From Veillonella parvula DSM 2008 (lineage in GTDB: Bacteria; Bacillota; Negativicutes; Veillonellales; Veillonellaceae), in the NCBI RefSeq assembly GCF_000024945.1, contig NC_013520.1:1450501-1514500 (forward strand): 64,000 bases of DNA. Direction: 5' to 3'. The position numbers and the translations under genes are program-made. Within the stretch, counting starts at the first letter, position 1; each line of letters begins with the position of its first letter. Under the pieces are notes generated by a model. The model was not told the DNA's origin, ran no database searches, and saw nothing but the letters and a program-made list of their open reading frames with translations. Positions 1-8,876 of the stretch are shown here, piece by piece.

Positions 1-479
1 GGGCTCTTGATACCAGCCAAGTTGTAGCCAACACTCATGATAAATAAGAATCCATCTGGATCGCCTAATCCTAATTCTTTAGAGATTAATTTTAATGCGA
101 ACCAAGCTTTAATGTATTCATCAGCAGCTTCATCACAGCTATATTCAGAAGACCATTCTACATTATATGCTTCATCTACAGAGTAGATACAAGGTCTAGG
201 AATACCTAGTTCTTCACCGTACATGATTTGTACAGTTTTTAATTCAATGCAACGAGCACCAGCTACATAAGATGCCACAATATTTTGTGCCAACTGTGTA
301 TTAGGGCCAGCTGCTGGACCTACAGGATTTTCAATGGATTTACCAAAGATAGATAAGCGTTGATCATGATTCGTACGATGAATTTTATTTACATTGTAAA
401 TGCGATTGTACATCTTGTACTCAGTCATAATGTGGTTCATCAAATTTCCGAAACTTACCGGATACATAATGTCACTCAT
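1..479 (-). CDS. ygfK: YgfK-type putative selenate reductase/purine-degradation oxidoreductase subunit, N-terminal part
   Basis: The gene runs off the left edge, so only about 159 N-terminal residues are visible. They begin MSDIMYPVSFGNLMNHIMTE and contain KSIENPVGPAAGPNTQLAQN, an N-terminus I recognise from YgfK, a large Fe-S flavoprotein of selenium/molybdenum purine clusters. The start at 479 follows AAAGGAG at 490-496 with about 10 bases of spacing. It lies 28 bases downstream of ssnA in the same direction, as the last visible member of the operon. The redox role is taken from family knowledge; the Fe-S and flavin domains are outside the window. The name rests on recalled sequence similarity plus the strongly matching neighbourhood. 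Confidence 0.85.
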   Translation of the reverse strand, partial: MSDIMYPVSFGNLMNHIMTEYKMYNRIYNVNKIHRTNHDQRLSIFGKSIENPVGPAAGPNTQLAQNIVASYVAGARCIELKTVQIMYGEELGIPRPCIYSVDEAYNVEWSSEYSCDEAADEYIKAWFALKLISKELGLGDPDGFLFIMSVGYNLAGIKS

Positions 480-507
480 AATGTCACACTCCTTTAAAGC
501 GCTTGCG

Positions 508-1836
508 TTATGGGTTTAGTCGTTTCCATAAACCTTTAGATGTTGCTAAAACTTCGTCCATTACTTCAGCTTTATCAATGCCTTGTAATTTACGATCAAT
601 CATGCGTGGTACACCATCACTAATAGTTGTTACCACATACATACCATTAGCACCGAATAGTAAGTGACCATTGATGTTGTTTTCATCAAGTGGTGTTGGT
701 GCTGCGTAATCAAGAACAATTACGTCAGCTGCGGCACCTTTTTTAAGGATGCCTATCGTAGTATCGAAGAATTCATTAGCCATTTTGCGATTGTTTTCAA
801 ATAGCATATAAGGTACTTCTCCCCAGCCTACATATGGTTTATGTTGCTCATGTTTCACAAGACAATTCGCTACTTTATAAGATTCGAGCATATCATTTGT
901 ATAACCATCTGTACCAAGACCAACAGTGATTCCTGCATCTAATAGTTTCAAGATATCTGTCGTGCCTACTGCATTACCCATGTTACTTTCTGGGTTATGT
1001 ACGACCTTAGCTTGAGATTTTTTCAATAATGCCACATCTTCGTCAGTTACGTGTACACAGTGACCAGCGATACTCTTAGGGCCTAAAATACCTGCCTCTA
1101 CGAGACGTCTAACAGGTGTCATGCCATACTTTTCTTTACTATCTGCCACATCTTCAGGACCTTCTGCAACATGAACATGATATCCCAACTGATCCTCATT
1201 ATGAGCTTTCACATAATCTAATGTTTCCGTGCTCAATGTGAAAGATGCATGCAAGCCCATCATCGCCACCAGTCTGGATGGATCTTGTTTTGCTTCTTTA
1301 CCAAAACGTACGTTTTCTGCAACAGCGGCTTTCATTTGGTCTACGCCATTGCGGTCGGATACTTCATAGCATAAACATGAGCGAACGCCGAATTGTTTAG
1401 CTACATCTGCAATGATGGATAAGCTGTTAGGAACTTCACCATAACTTGCATGATGGTCAAAAATAGTAGTTACACCATTTTCGATACAGCCTAAATACGT
1501 AAGTAATGCACTTGCTTTTACATCTGGAGCGGTCAATTTATTATCTAAGTAGAACCAAAGTCCTTCCAAGATTTCACCGAAGTTAGTCGGTGCTGGACCT
1601 GGCAACGATAAGCCTCGTGCAAGAGCGGAGTAAATATGATGATGTGCATTAATGAAACCTGGCATAATCAAGCCACCATGAGCATCAATAATTTCTGCGT
1701 TTGCATAAGCTTTGCATAATTCATCATATTTACCAATATCAACAATTTGAGTCCCGTCGATAGCAACAGCACCATCATAAATGATAGGTCTATCAGCGTC
1801 GCGAGTAATAACAGTACCTTTTCCTAATATAATCAT
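508..1836 (-). CDS. ssnA: Putative aminohydrolase SsnA (amidohydrolase superfamily)
   Basis: 442-residue cytosolic metal-dependent hydrolase of the amidohydrolase superfamily, which removes amino groups or opens rings of purine-like substrates. The metal-site HxH lies in NAHHHIYS (residues 63-70). Further metal and catalytic positions are visible in HVHVAEGPEDV, GHCVHV and GLGTDGYTND. The short N-terminal beta domain (ILGKGTVITRD) is typical of the group. It sits between carbamate kinase and ygfK, the arrangement seen in the selenium-linked purine cluster of enterobacteria and clostridia. The exact substrate is not proven for this family; a purine or a ring-opened intermediate is inferred from context. 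Confidence 0.9.
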   Translation of the reverse strand: MIILGKGTVITRDADRPIIYDGAVAIDGTQIVDIGKYDELCKAYANAEIIDAHGGLIMPGFINAHHHIYSALARGLSLPGPAPTNFGEILEGLWFYLDNKLTAPDVKASALLTYLGCIENGVTTIFDHHASYGEVPNSLSIIADVAKQFGVRSCLCYEVSDRNGVDQMKAAVAENVRFGKEAKQDPSRLVAMMGLHASFTLSTETLDYVKAHNEDQLGYHVHVAEGPEDVADSKEKYGMTPVRRLVEAGILGPKSIAGHCVHVTDEDVALLKKSQAKVVHNPESNMGNAVGTTDILKLLDAGITVGLGTDGYTNDMLESYKVANCLVKHEQHKPYVGWGEVPYMLFENNRKMANEFFDTTIGILKKGAAADVIVLDYAAPTPLDENNINGHLLFGANGMYVVTTISDGVPRMIDRKLQGIDKAEVMDEVLATSKGLWKRLNP

Positions 1837-1890
1837 GTGGGCACCTCCTCAACGATTCGTTGAAATGCATACTTATAAACTTATATATTA

Positions 1891-2826
1891 TTATAATACG
1901 ATACGTGTGCCTGTTTTTCCTGCTATACCATCTTTAGATTTCTCTAATAATGTGATAATTGAGACACGGCCTTTTTTGGATTCTGCAAATGCTATAGCGG
2001 CTTCTACCTTTGGTTTCATCGAGCCTTCTGCAAACTCACCAGCTGATACATATTCTTTAGCTTGTGTAACGGTTATTTCATCAAGCCATTTTTCATTTTC
2101 TTTACCAAAGTTAATGGCAACCTTTTCAACAGCTGTTAAAATAACGAGAACATCAGCATCAATTTCTTGGGCCAATAAACTACTAGTCCAGTCTTTATCG
2201 ATAACAGCAGCTGCACCATGAAGTTCATTGCCTTCTTTAGTTACTGGGATACCTCCCCCGCCACAAGCAACAATTAATTGTTTACCTACTAAACCTTTAA
2301 TTGCTTCTAGTTCAATGATTTCTTTTGGTGCTGGAGATGCCACCACACGACGATAACCACGACCCGCATCTTCTTTTACCACATAATCGTAATTCTTTTC
2401 TGCGTATTCAGCTTCTTCCTGAGTCATAAAATGACCAATTGGTTTTGTAGGATTTTGAAAAGCTGGGTCATTTTGATCAACAAGTACTTGTGTAACCATA
2501 GTCATTGTTGGCAAATCTTTAATACCACGATTTAAGAGCTCTTCGTGAAGAGCATTTTGTAAGTCATAACCAATATAAGCTTGGCTCATTGCTACACATA
2601 CAGATAATGGAGTGTTTGGTTGACCTTCTACTTCACGAGTTAATGCAGCCATCGCATTGTTGATCATACCAATTTGAGGTCCATTACCATGTGTTACCAC
2701 TACGTCACAATCAGCTTCTACTAAATCAATGATTGTTTTAGCTGTACTTTTTACTGCAATTTTCTGTTCTGGTAAGGAATTGCCTAATGCATTCCCCCCT
2801 AGTGCTACTACAACTCTCTTTTTCAT
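1891..2826 (-). CDS. arcC: Carbamate kinase
   Basis: Cytosolic enzyme making ATP and carbamate from carbamoyl phosphate and ADP. The protein opens with MKKRVVVALGGNALG, the family's nucleotide-binding glycine motif, and carries VTHGNGPQIG and a C-terminal EGSMKPKVEAA segment, all standard in carbamate kinases. An ATG 12 bases further upstream (2838) is possible, but GAGG (ATGAGGC) sits just before the ATG at 2826 and makes that the better start. It follows ygeW, which would supply carbamoyl phosphate by phosphorolysis of a carbamoylated amine, so the pair is the ATP-yielding step of the pathway. Usual family length (about 311 residues). Confidence 0.93.
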   Translation of the reverse strand: MKKRVVVALGGNALGNSLPEQKIAVKSTAKTIIDLVEADCDVVVTHGNGPQIGMINNAMAALTREVEGQPNTPLSVCVAMSQAYIGYDLQNALHEELLNRGIKDLPTMTMVTQVLVDQNDPAFQNPTKPIGHFMTQEEAEYAEKNYDYVVKEDAGRGYRRVVASPAPKEIIELEAIKGLVGKQLIVACGGGGIPVTKEGNELHGAAAVIDKDWTSSLLAQEIDADVLVILTAVEKVAINFGKENEKWLDEITVTQAKEYVSAGEFAEGSMKPKVEAAIAFAESKKGRVSIITLLEKSKDGIAGKTGTRIVL

Positions 2827-2852
2827 GTTATGCCTCATAACAAACTATTAAG

Positions 2853-2883
2853 AATAAAAGGAGCCATCAATACGGATGGCCCC
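2853..2883 (-). terminator. Hairpin with U-tract between ygeW and carbamate kinase
   Basis: On the minus strand GGGGCCATC and GATGGCTCC form a 9-bp stem (one G-U pair) followed by TTTTATTC. It looks like an intrinsic terminator but lies inside the operon, only about 27 bases before the carbamate kinase start. It may lower expression of the distal genes. Confidence 0.6.
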
Positions 2884-2894
2884 TAAACTTTACT

Positions 2895-4088
2895 TTACGG
2901 TTGAACTCGTTCGGTTCCCTTCCGTTCTAATTCTTTTAAGGTTTCTACAGGATTTTTAAATTTGCTAAGGAAAATCATAGCTGCAATAACATATGGTTTG
3001 TAGCTTGCTTCCTTATAAAGAGGTATGCGGTAGCGATCAAATACTGTTGCATCTACTTCGCCTTCTTCACAACTTACACCTGTAATATCTGCTGGTAAGC
3101 AATGTAAGTAAAGAGCTTTGCCGTCCTTTGTGAGACTCATCATCTCTTCCGTACATGCCCAATCTTTATGTTTACCATTTTCTTCAAGAAGCACTTTTTC
3201 TAAGGCTTTAATACCTTCATGATCATTTTCACCATACAGTTTTGTACGTTTTTCCATTGCACCGAATGGAGCCCAGCTCTTAGGATATACGATGTCTGCA
3301 TCTTTGAAAGCATCTTTCATGTCGTTAGTTCTACGGAATGAACCGCCACTAGCTTCAGCTTGTTTCTTAGCGATTTCTTCAACTTCCGGCATTACTTCAT
3401 ACCCTTCTGGATGGGCTAATACAACTTCCATACCGAGACGAGTGAATAAACCAATAGCACCTTGAGGTACGGATAAAGGTTTACCATAGGATGGAGAATA
3501 CGCCCACGTCATAGCAATCTTTTTACCTTTAAGATTTTCTACACCGCCAAATTCTTTGATGATATGAGCTGTATCAGCCATGATTTGTGTAGGATGGTCG
3601 ATATCACATTGTAGATTTACAAGTGTTGGGCGTTGCTCTAATACACCATCTTCATGACCTTCTTTAACTGCATCGGAAACTTGATGCATATAAGCATTGC
3701 CTTTACCGATATACATATCATCACGAATACCGATAACATCTGCCATAAAGGAAATCATATTAGCTGTTTCACGAACTGTTTCACCGTGAGCGATTTGAGA
3801 TTTGCCTTCGTCTAAATCTTGAACTTCAAGACCTAGCAAATTACAAGCGGAAGCAAAGGAGAAGCGTGTTCTTGTAGAGTTATCACGGAATAAAGAAATG
3901 CCAAGACCGCTGTCAAATACTTTAGTAGAGATATTGCGTTCTCTAAGAGCACGTAATGCATCAGCTACTGCCCATACACCTTGCAATTCATCATCAGATT
4001 TTTCCCAAGTTAAGAAGAAATCTTCACCGTACATTTTACTAACGTCTAATTTTTGTAAAGTTTCAATACTTTTATTGAAGTCTGTCAT
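2895..4088 (-). CDS. ygeW: YgeW knotted carbamoyltransferase
   Basis: 397-residue member of the aspartate/ornithine carbamoyltransferase superfamily. The carbamoyl-phosphate loop is LFRDNSTRTRFSF, with STRTR at residues 71-75, and the second signature HCLPAD lies near residue 330. The length and the inserts in the second half fit the knotted YgeW subgroup rather than argF, which is present separately at 43.3-44.3 kb. Its true substrate is not established. Next to carbamate kinase it probably works in the catabolic direction, releasing carbamoyl phosphate. The start is supported by GAGAGGAC about 6-8 bases upstream. Confidence 0.9.
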   Translation of the reverse strand: MTDFNKSIETLQKLDVSKMYGEDFFLTWEKSDDELQGVWAVADALRALRERNISTKVFDSGLGISLFRDNSTRTRFSFASACNLLGLEVQDLDEGKSQIAHGETVRETANMISFMADVIGIRDDMYIGKGNAYMHQVSDAVKEGHEDGVLEQRPTLVNLQCDIDHPTQIMADTAHIIKEFGGVENLKGKKIAMTWAYSPSYGKPLSVPQGAIGLFTRLGMEVVLAHPEGYEVMPEVEEIAKKQAEASGGSFRRTNDMKDAFKDADIVYPKSWAPFGAMEKRTKLYGENDHEGIKALEKVLLEENGKHKDWACTEEMMSLTKDGKALYLHCLPADITGVSCEEGEVDATVFDRYRIPLYKEASYKPYVIAAMIFLSKFKNPVETLKELERKGTERVQP

Positions 4089-4145
4089 CTGTAAGTCCTC
4101 TCTTTCAATTCCCTAAAGGGCTACTTAGGATCTAACTTTATACGA

Positions 4146-4167
4146 TGCCTCATCAAATAGTGAGGCA
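4146..4167. repeat. Inverted repeat upstream of ygeW
   Basis: TGCCTCA (4146-4152) and TGAGGCA (4161-4167) form a perfect 7-bp stem with an 8-base loop in the 150-base gap between ygeY and ygeW. No U-tract follows on either strand, so it is more likely an mRNA stabilising or processing hairpin than a terminator. Confidence 0.45.
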
Positions 4168-4241
4168 CTATATGAAATTCTAAATATCAACTATTTTCCA
4201 GTTATTCCGTTTATATTAAATCTAATTCAATGTATGTGATA

Positions 4242-5552
4242 TTAATTTTTGCAATATACGGATGGTAATAATGCATATACAGCAGCACATGTTACAAGAT
4301 CTTGTTTCCATGTAATTTCGTTAGGTGCATGTGCTTGTGCTTCTGCACCAGGACCGAAGCCAATGCATGGAATGCCATTACGGCCCATGATAGATACACC
4401 ATTTGTAGAGAATGTCCATTTATCAGTTAATGGGCGAGCTTTACGCATTTCAACTGTATCTTCTGCACCAATACGTTCGTTTCCATATAAGCTAGTGTAT
4501 GCTTCTTCCAAAGCTTCTGTTACTTTATGATCTTTAGGAATTACCCATGTTGGGAAGTAGCATTCGATTGGATAGGTTAAACCAGTCCAAGATGGACGAG
4601 CATATTCATACATGGATACTTTCGCACCATATTCTTTAACATGTGGTAACGCTTCGATTTCTGCCAAGCAACTTTGCCAAGTTTCACCAGCCGTCATACG
4701 ACGATCCAAGGAAATAGCACAGGAGTCAGCTACTGCACAACGGCTTGGAGAAGTATAGAAAATTTGGGAAGTAGTTACTGTACCGCGACCTAAGAAGCGA
4801 GCTTCTTCGTAATGGTCAGGGTTAAATTTAGGGTCAAGCATTTTAACAAGGCCCTTAATTTTTGTGCTTTCATCAGCAGAGTTAGCATTTAATTCACGGA
4901 TGTCTTGAAGTATATCTGCCATTTTATAAATTGCGTTATCACCGCGTTCAGGAGCAGAACCATGGCAAGATACGCCTTGTACGTCTACGCGGATTTCCAT
5001 GCGACCACGTTGACCGCGGTAGATACCGCCATCAGTTGGCTCAGTGGATACCACGAATTCAGGACGGATATTGCGTTCTTTAATCATGTATTCCCAGCAA
5101 AGACCATCGCAATCTTCCTCTTGAACTGTACCTACAACAAGTACACGATATTTATCACTTAGAAGTCCTAAGTCTTTCATAATTTTAGCGCCGTATACAG
5201 CGGATACAATACCACCCAATTGGTCAGATACGCCACGGCCACCAATTTTAGTTTCATCTTCGAAACCATCATATGGATCAAAATCCCAATTGTCACGATT
5301 GCCAATACCAACTGTATCAATATGTCCATCAAAGGCAATGAGAGTTTTCCCTGTACCCATATATCCGAGAATATTCCCCATAGGATCTACTTCAACTTCA
5401 TCAAATCCTAGGTCTTTCATTTCTTGTTCTATACGTTTTACATGATCTTTTTCTTCAGCACTTTCACCTGGAAATGCTACGATCTCACGTAAAAATTTTG
5501 TCATCGCTGGGCCATAAGTTGCCGCTGCTTGTTTAATTGCTTGTAAATCCAT
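4242..5552 (-). CDS. ygeY: YgeY-type selenium-metabolism-linked M20 hydrolase
   Basis: 436-residue M20-family metallopeptidase-like hydrolase. Metal ligands appear in FDGHIDTVG (His/Asp) and in VQEEDCDGL (the general-base Glu pair), with a late His in AQAHAPNE. The protein matches the YgeY group found beside ygeW and ygeX. AGGAGG lies 8 bases before the ATG. The stop of ygeX is 12 bases upstream, so the two are translated as a unit. Members are described as peptidase, deacetylase or ArgE-like; the real substrate is probably an acylated or carbamoylated amino compound from purine breakdown, by inference. Confidence 0.88.
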   Translation of the reverse strand: MDLQAIKQAAATYGPAMTKFLREIVAFPGESAEEKDHVKRIEQEMKDLGFDEVEVDPMGNILGYMGTGKTLIAFDGHIDTVGIGNRDNWDFDPYDGFEDETKIGGRGVSDQLGGIVSAVYGAKIMKDLGLLSDKYRVLVVGTVQEEDCDGLCWEYMIKERNIRPEFVVSTEPTDGGIYRGQRGRMEIRVDVQGVSCHGSAPERGDNAIYKMADILQDIRELNANSADESTKIKGLVKMLDPKFNPDHYEEARFLGRGTVTTSQIFYTSPSRCAVADSCAISLDRRMTAGETWQSCLAEIEALPHVKEYGAKVSMYEYARPSWTGLTYPIECYFPTWVIPKDHKVTEALEEAYTSLYGNERIGAEDTVEMRKARPLTDKWTFSTNGVSIMGRNGIPCIGFGPGAEAQAHAPNEITWKQDLVTCAAVYALLPSVYCKN

Positions 5553-5564
5553 AATTAATGCCTC

Positions 5565-6776
5565 CTAACGATCTTCACCATACCACATAATATTTTTATA
5601 TCTTTCAGGATCCGTATCACCTTCAGTGGAGAAACAGAGTACCTTTGAAGACGCATCTAATTCTAACTCTTTCCGTAAGTCTTCATATTCCGGCATCGTC
5701 ATAATTGCCATTACAAGACCTAATGGAACTGCACCAGACTCACCAGTAGTAATTGGAGTATCGCCTTTAATTGGTGCACCACCAACGCGCATGCCTAAAC
5801 GTGCTACCCAGTCAGGCGCAGAAACGAATACATCTGCATGATTTCTTAAAATATCCCAAGAAACCGTGTTCGGTTCACCACAAGCTAAACCTGCCATGAT
5901 TGTTTCTAAATCACCTTCTACGATACGAGGTTTACCATCATCAGCTACAGCTCCTTTGTATAAACAAGCTGCTGCTGCCGCTTCTACAACCACTAATTTA
6001 GGTTTTTTAGCCACATTGCTGTATAGATTAGTGAAGTAACCCACTACAGAACCGGCAAGGGAACCTACACCAGCTTGTACAAATACATGTGTAGGAACTT
6101 TACAATTATCAGCTTCTAATTGATTTGCTGTTTCCATAGCCATTGTGCCATAGCCTTGCATAATCCAGTTTGGAATTTCTTCATAACCTTCCCATGCAGT
6201 ATCTTGAACTACAACACCGTTAGGAACTTCTTTAGACTTTTTAGTTGCTAAGCGTACACACTCATCGTAATTGAAGTCTTCGATTGTTACGGTAGCGCCT
6301 TCATTTTCGATTTGTTTTCTGCGGTATTCTGTAGAGCCCTTTGGCATAAATACTACAGATTTTTGACCTAATTTATTGGCTGCCCATGCTACACCGCGAC
6401 CGTGGTTACCATCAGTTGCAGTAAAGAATGTAGCTTGACCAAACTCTTCTTTTAATTTTGCAGATGTTAATACATCATATGGTACATCCTCAACAGCTTT
6501 ACCAGTTTGTTGCGCCACATATTTTGCCATCGCATAGGAACCGCCTAATACCTTAAATGCATTAAGGCCAAATCGGTAAGATTCATCTTTTACAAAGAGT
6601 GCATCAACACCGATATAAGACGCTAAATTCTTAAGCGATACAAGTGGAGTAATGCTATATTGTGGAAAACTTTCATGAAACGCTTTAGCTTTCTTAACCT
6701 CTCTAACATCCATAACGGACAAAAACTTGTCACTTGATGGTGCCATCGTATTACGCTTCCACTGAATTCGTTCCAT
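5565..6776 (-). CDS. ygeX: Diaminopropionate ammonia-lyase
   Basis: 403-residue PLP enzyme of the threonine dehydratase fold that converts 2,3-diaminopropionate to pyruvate and ammonia. The PLP lysine is K75 in GLNAFKVLGGS. The phosphate-binding region and TATDGNHGRGVAWAA (Asn/His contact to PLP) are clear. AGGAGG precedes the ATG at 6776. It is the first structural gene after the regulator, 9 bases from its stop. In recent work on gut bacteria this gene family is tied to anaerobic uric acid use, with diaminopropionate as a late intermediate. Length matches the family. Confidence 0.93.
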   Translation of the reverse strand: MERIQWKRNTMAPSSDKFLSVMDVREVKKAKAFHESFPQYSITPLVSLKNLASYIGVDALFVKDESYRFGLNAFKVLGGSYAMAKYVAQQTGKAVEDVPYDVLTSAKLKEEFGQATFFTATDGNHGRGVAWAANKLGQKSVVFMPKGSTEYRRKQIENEGATVTIEDFNYDECVRLATKKSKEVPNGVVVQDTAWEGYEEIPNWIMQGYGTMAMETANQLEADNCKVPTHVFVQAGVGSLAGSVVGYFTNLYSNVAKKPKLVVVEAAAAACLYKGAVADDGKPRIVEGDLETIMAGLACGEPNTVSWDILRNHADVFVSAPDWVARLGMRVGGAPIKGDTPITTGESGAVPLGLVMAIMTMPEYEDLRKELELDASSKVLCFSTEGDTDPERYKNIMWYGEDR

Positions 6777-6785
6777 ATTTGCCTC

Positions 6786-7418
6786 CTAGGATTCTTCCTT
6801 TATAGTATTTAAATCACTATAAAGAGTAAACTTAGAAATATTAAAATACTCTGCTATCTTCTCAGAAGACTTCGAGATAAGAAAAGCCCCTTTTTCGTTT
6901 AAGTAGGTTATAGCTTTTAAGCGTTCCACCTTATTCATCAATGGTCCTGGTTTACCAACTATACGTTCTATATCTAGTAATAAATCATCTAATAGCTCCG
7001 ATACACTTGTCGTAATTTTTTCAACAGATCCTGCATCTTCCTGACCTGTATTGACCAGACTATCCAAAAGTCGATGCATCAAAACAAACTCTGTTATATC
7101 TTGGTTAATCCCCAACAAGTATGCTATACGACCTGTATCATCACGAATATACATGGTAGAAGATTTTAATATTCGGCCATCTTTAGTTTTTGTGAGATAA
7201 CCAAATCTACCCTCGCTACCATCGTCATGACTCAGCACATCTAAAACCACATGCGATGGACCATCACCAACATGTCGATTAGTTATAGTTCCATTCTCAA
7301 TATATACAAGAGACGAATTGATATCCCCTTTTAAATCATGAATCAATACTTCACAGGATGGGCCAAATTGCGCCGCTAATCCATGGGCTATGACTTTTAT
7401 TCGCTCTAATGTACTCAT
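6786..7418 (-). CDS. YheO-like PAS/HTH transcriptional regulator of the purine cluster
   Basis: 210-residue cytosolic regulator. Residues 1-120 form a YheO-type PAS domain (FGPSCEVLIHDL, then YLTKTKDGRILKSSTMYI and YLLGINQDIT). The C-terminal 60 residues hold a helix-turn-helix (SEKIAEYFNISKFTLYSDL). An upstream in-frame TTG exists at 7460, but GAGGGG 8 bases before the ATG at 7418 favours this start. As first gene of the operon it probably controls the genes behind it. The ligand is unknown; a purine or a pathway intermediate is the obvious guess. A candidate operator lies at 7522-7542. Confidence 0.85.
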   Translation of the reverse strand: MSTLERIKVIAHGLAAQFGPSCEVLIHDLKGDINSSLVYIENGTITNRHVGDGPSHVVLDVLSHDDGSEGRFGYLTKTKDGRILKSSTMYIRDDTGRIAYLLGINQDITEFVLMHRLLDSLVNTGQEDAGSVEKITTSVSELLDDLLLDIERIVGKPGPLMNKVERLKAITYLNEKGAFLISKSSEKIAEYFNISKFTLYSDLNTIKEES

Positions 7419-7521
7419 TGAAATAACCCCTCTTCCAATGTCATTAATTAACCTTTCCAATTTAAATTACGCCAGCCCGATTAATAGCTAATATAAAATT
7501 AACCCTAACTATTTTTGTATC

Positions 7522-7542
7522 AACCTAAATTTTTGTTAGGTT
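7522..7542. promoter_or_regulatory. Operator-like palindrome at the purine operon start site
   Basis: AACCTAA (7522-7528) and TTAGGTT (7536-7542) form a perfect inverted repeat with a 7-base spacer. It begins a few bases downstream of the predicted transcription start, where a bound repressor would block the promoter. The adjacent YheO-like regulator is the natural candidate protein, by inference only. Confidence 0.45.
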
Positions 7543-7552
7543 CTTTAACTAA

Positions 7553-7581
7553 ATTATAGGACTATGTGTACAAAAATGCAA
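7553..7581 (-). promoter_or_regulatory. Sigma-70 type promoter of the purine operon
   Basis: On the minus strand TTGCAT (7581-7576) and TATAAT (7558-7553) are separated by 17 bases. Transcription would begin near 7546, giving a leader of about 125 bases before the regulator's ATG. Confidence 0.65.
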
Positions 7582-7732
7582 TATAATTATGCATTAAAGT
7601 TATTTATAATTATACTCTTATATACACAAATAGAGATAAAGATAAATAAATATTATGATTTTCATCACATTTACTTAACGATATTAAAATTTTTAATGAC
7701 CTTTGCTTTATCATATCAATCATAAGTACATG

Positions 7733-7778
7733 AAAAAAAGGCTGTAATAACGAATTATCGTCATTACAGCCTTTTTAT
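7733..7778 (-). terminator. Terminator after flavodoxin
   Basis: A 13-bp stem (GGCTGTAATAACG with CGTCATTACAGCC, one mismatch) is flanked by A and T runs. Reading from the flavodoxin gene it ends in TTTTTTT; it could also act from the other side. Confidence 0.85.
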
Positions 7779-7816
7779 TATTAACTATTAGTATTTATTT
7801 AGTAGTTGAAATCAAA

Positions 7817-8236
7817 TTAAGCATTTGCTAATGTTTTACCTAATTCTTGGCATTGTGCATTACCATCATCATCAGGTTCGCCCAAGATTGCTACGCCATC
7901 AGCTACTAATTCGCCACCAGCATCTTTAATTCGAGTGCCCCAGTCTTCCAACCAAGTGCCACCCCAACCATAGGAGCCAAAGATCGCTATTTTTTTACCA
8001 CTCAACTTGCCTTCTAGTTCAGTGTAGAATGGTTCAAATTCGCCTTCTTCTAATTGTTCTGCACCCATATCAGCACAGCCAAGAGCTAATTTTTCATAAG
8101 CTGCTGCTTCATCAACAGATACTTCAGAAACGGATTTTACTTCAACTTCTTGACCTGCAGCTTTAATACCTTCAGCTACTTCATAAGCCATGCGTTCTGT
8201 ATTGCCTGTACCGGACCAAAAAATTACACCAATCAT
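7817..8236 (-). CDS. Flavodoxin
   Basis: 139-residue short-chain flavodoxin, a soluble FMN electron carrier. The phosphate loop SGTGNTERMA follows the first strand (MIGVIFW). FMN-contact loops are seen at GSYGWGGTWLEDW and near the conserved acidic stretch GEPDDDG. AGGAGG lies 6 bases before the ATG. It is co-oriented with and 10 bases from a DUF3793 gene and shares its promoter, where a Fur-like box suggests induction when iron is scarce. The partner oxidoreductase is not identifiable here. Confidence 0.92.
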   Translation of the reverse strand: MIGVIFWSGTGNTERMAYEVAEGIKAAGQEVEVKSVSEVSVDEAAAYEKLALGCADMGAEQLEEGEFEPFYTELEGKLSGKKIAIFGSYGWGGTWLEDWGTRIKDAGGELVADGVAILGEPDDDGNAQCQELGKTLANA

Positions 8237-8246
8237 CTTGTACCTC

Positions 8247-8813
8247 CTAGGCCGTTCTTGCGACCAATGAACTAAATGTTTTTCCCAACATCAATTGAGT
8301 TTGACAAAATTCACGACATGCTTTGTAACACAAGAAAGAGCGTTGCGCATTTACCACATCATGGTAAACCTTCCACTCTCCGCACATTCGGTATCCTCCA
8401 CCACGATAAGAAATAAAACATTTCACATCCTTTAATGGGTAACCTAAAAAAATGCCGATTTCATGTGGAAACTCAATGCTTACTTCCATACGATATCTAA
8501 GATGTTCAAGCATCTCCATAATGCTCATTTGATCATGATAACCGTAGGCTTTCAAAAATAACATCACCGCAGGTTGGCGTACATAGTCTCTTAATTGCTT
8601 CTCACGGAATACCAATAATAGTCTTCGCGCTTTACAACGACATAATTCAAAGAAGAACAATCCTTTTTCATTGAACGCTTTATTATACTCTATCAATACA
8701 AATTGGATTTGTTCATTCATGTCCCGTGGAATAGAAACCAAGTTCGATAGCTTAATACCTCGAATTGCCGGTGCACAATGATATCCAATGATATGGTCAA
8801 TTGAATTCATCAT
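8247..8813 (-). CDS. DUF3793 family protein
   Basis: About 188 residues with the DUF3793 features HCAPAIRGIKLSNLVSI near the N-terminus and GIFLGYPLKDVKCFI plus GEWKVYHD in the C-terminal half. Several Cys residues (FELCRC; CYKACREFC) could bind metal or take part in redox. Function is unknown in the literature I recall. The start is uncertain: a GTG at 8834 also opens the frame, but the ATG at 8813 has AGG about 7 bases upstream. It is followed after 10 bases by flavodoxin, so an iron or redox role is plausible. Confidence 0.8.
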   Translation of the reverse strand: MMNSIDHIIGYHCAPAIRGIKLSNLVSIPRDMNEQIQFVLIEYNKAFNEKGLFFFELCRCKARRLLLVFREKQLRDYVRQPAVMLFLKAYGYHDQMSIMEMLEHLRYRMEVSIEFPHEIGIFLGYPLKDVKCFISYRGGGYRMCGEWKVYHDVVNAQRSFLCYKACREFCQTQLMLGKTFSSLVARTA

Positions 8814-8854
8814 AATAGTACCTGCCTGTTGCACATCGTTAGAATTACCTCTAA

Positions 8855-8869
8855 TGAGAATAATTCCTA
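8855..8869. promoter_or_regulatory. Fur-like box at the DUF3793-flavodoxin start site
   Basis: TGAGAAT-A-ATTCCTA matches 10 of 14 defined positions of the 7-1-7 Fur consensus (TGATAAT-N-ATTATCA). It abuts the predicted transcription start near 8870. Iron control of a flavodoxin is common, which gives independent support. Confidence 0.45.
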
Positions 8870-8876
8870 TAGGCTC

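Larger units (their letters stand above)
7419..7732. other. AT-rich control region upstream of the purine operon
   Basis: About 310 bases without a gene. It holds the promoter and palindrome listed separately. Further upstream, positions 7654-7669 read TGTGA-N6-TCATA on the minus strand, one mismatch from a CRP/FNR-family half-site pair, centred about 115 bases before the predicted transcription start. The rest is AT-rich with no ORF I can support. Confidence 0.5.

Noticed and set aside
2895-4088. Second ornithine carbamoyltransferase for the arginine deiminase pathway
   Set aside because: Length and context (ygeX, ygeY) fit YgeW, and no arcA is present.
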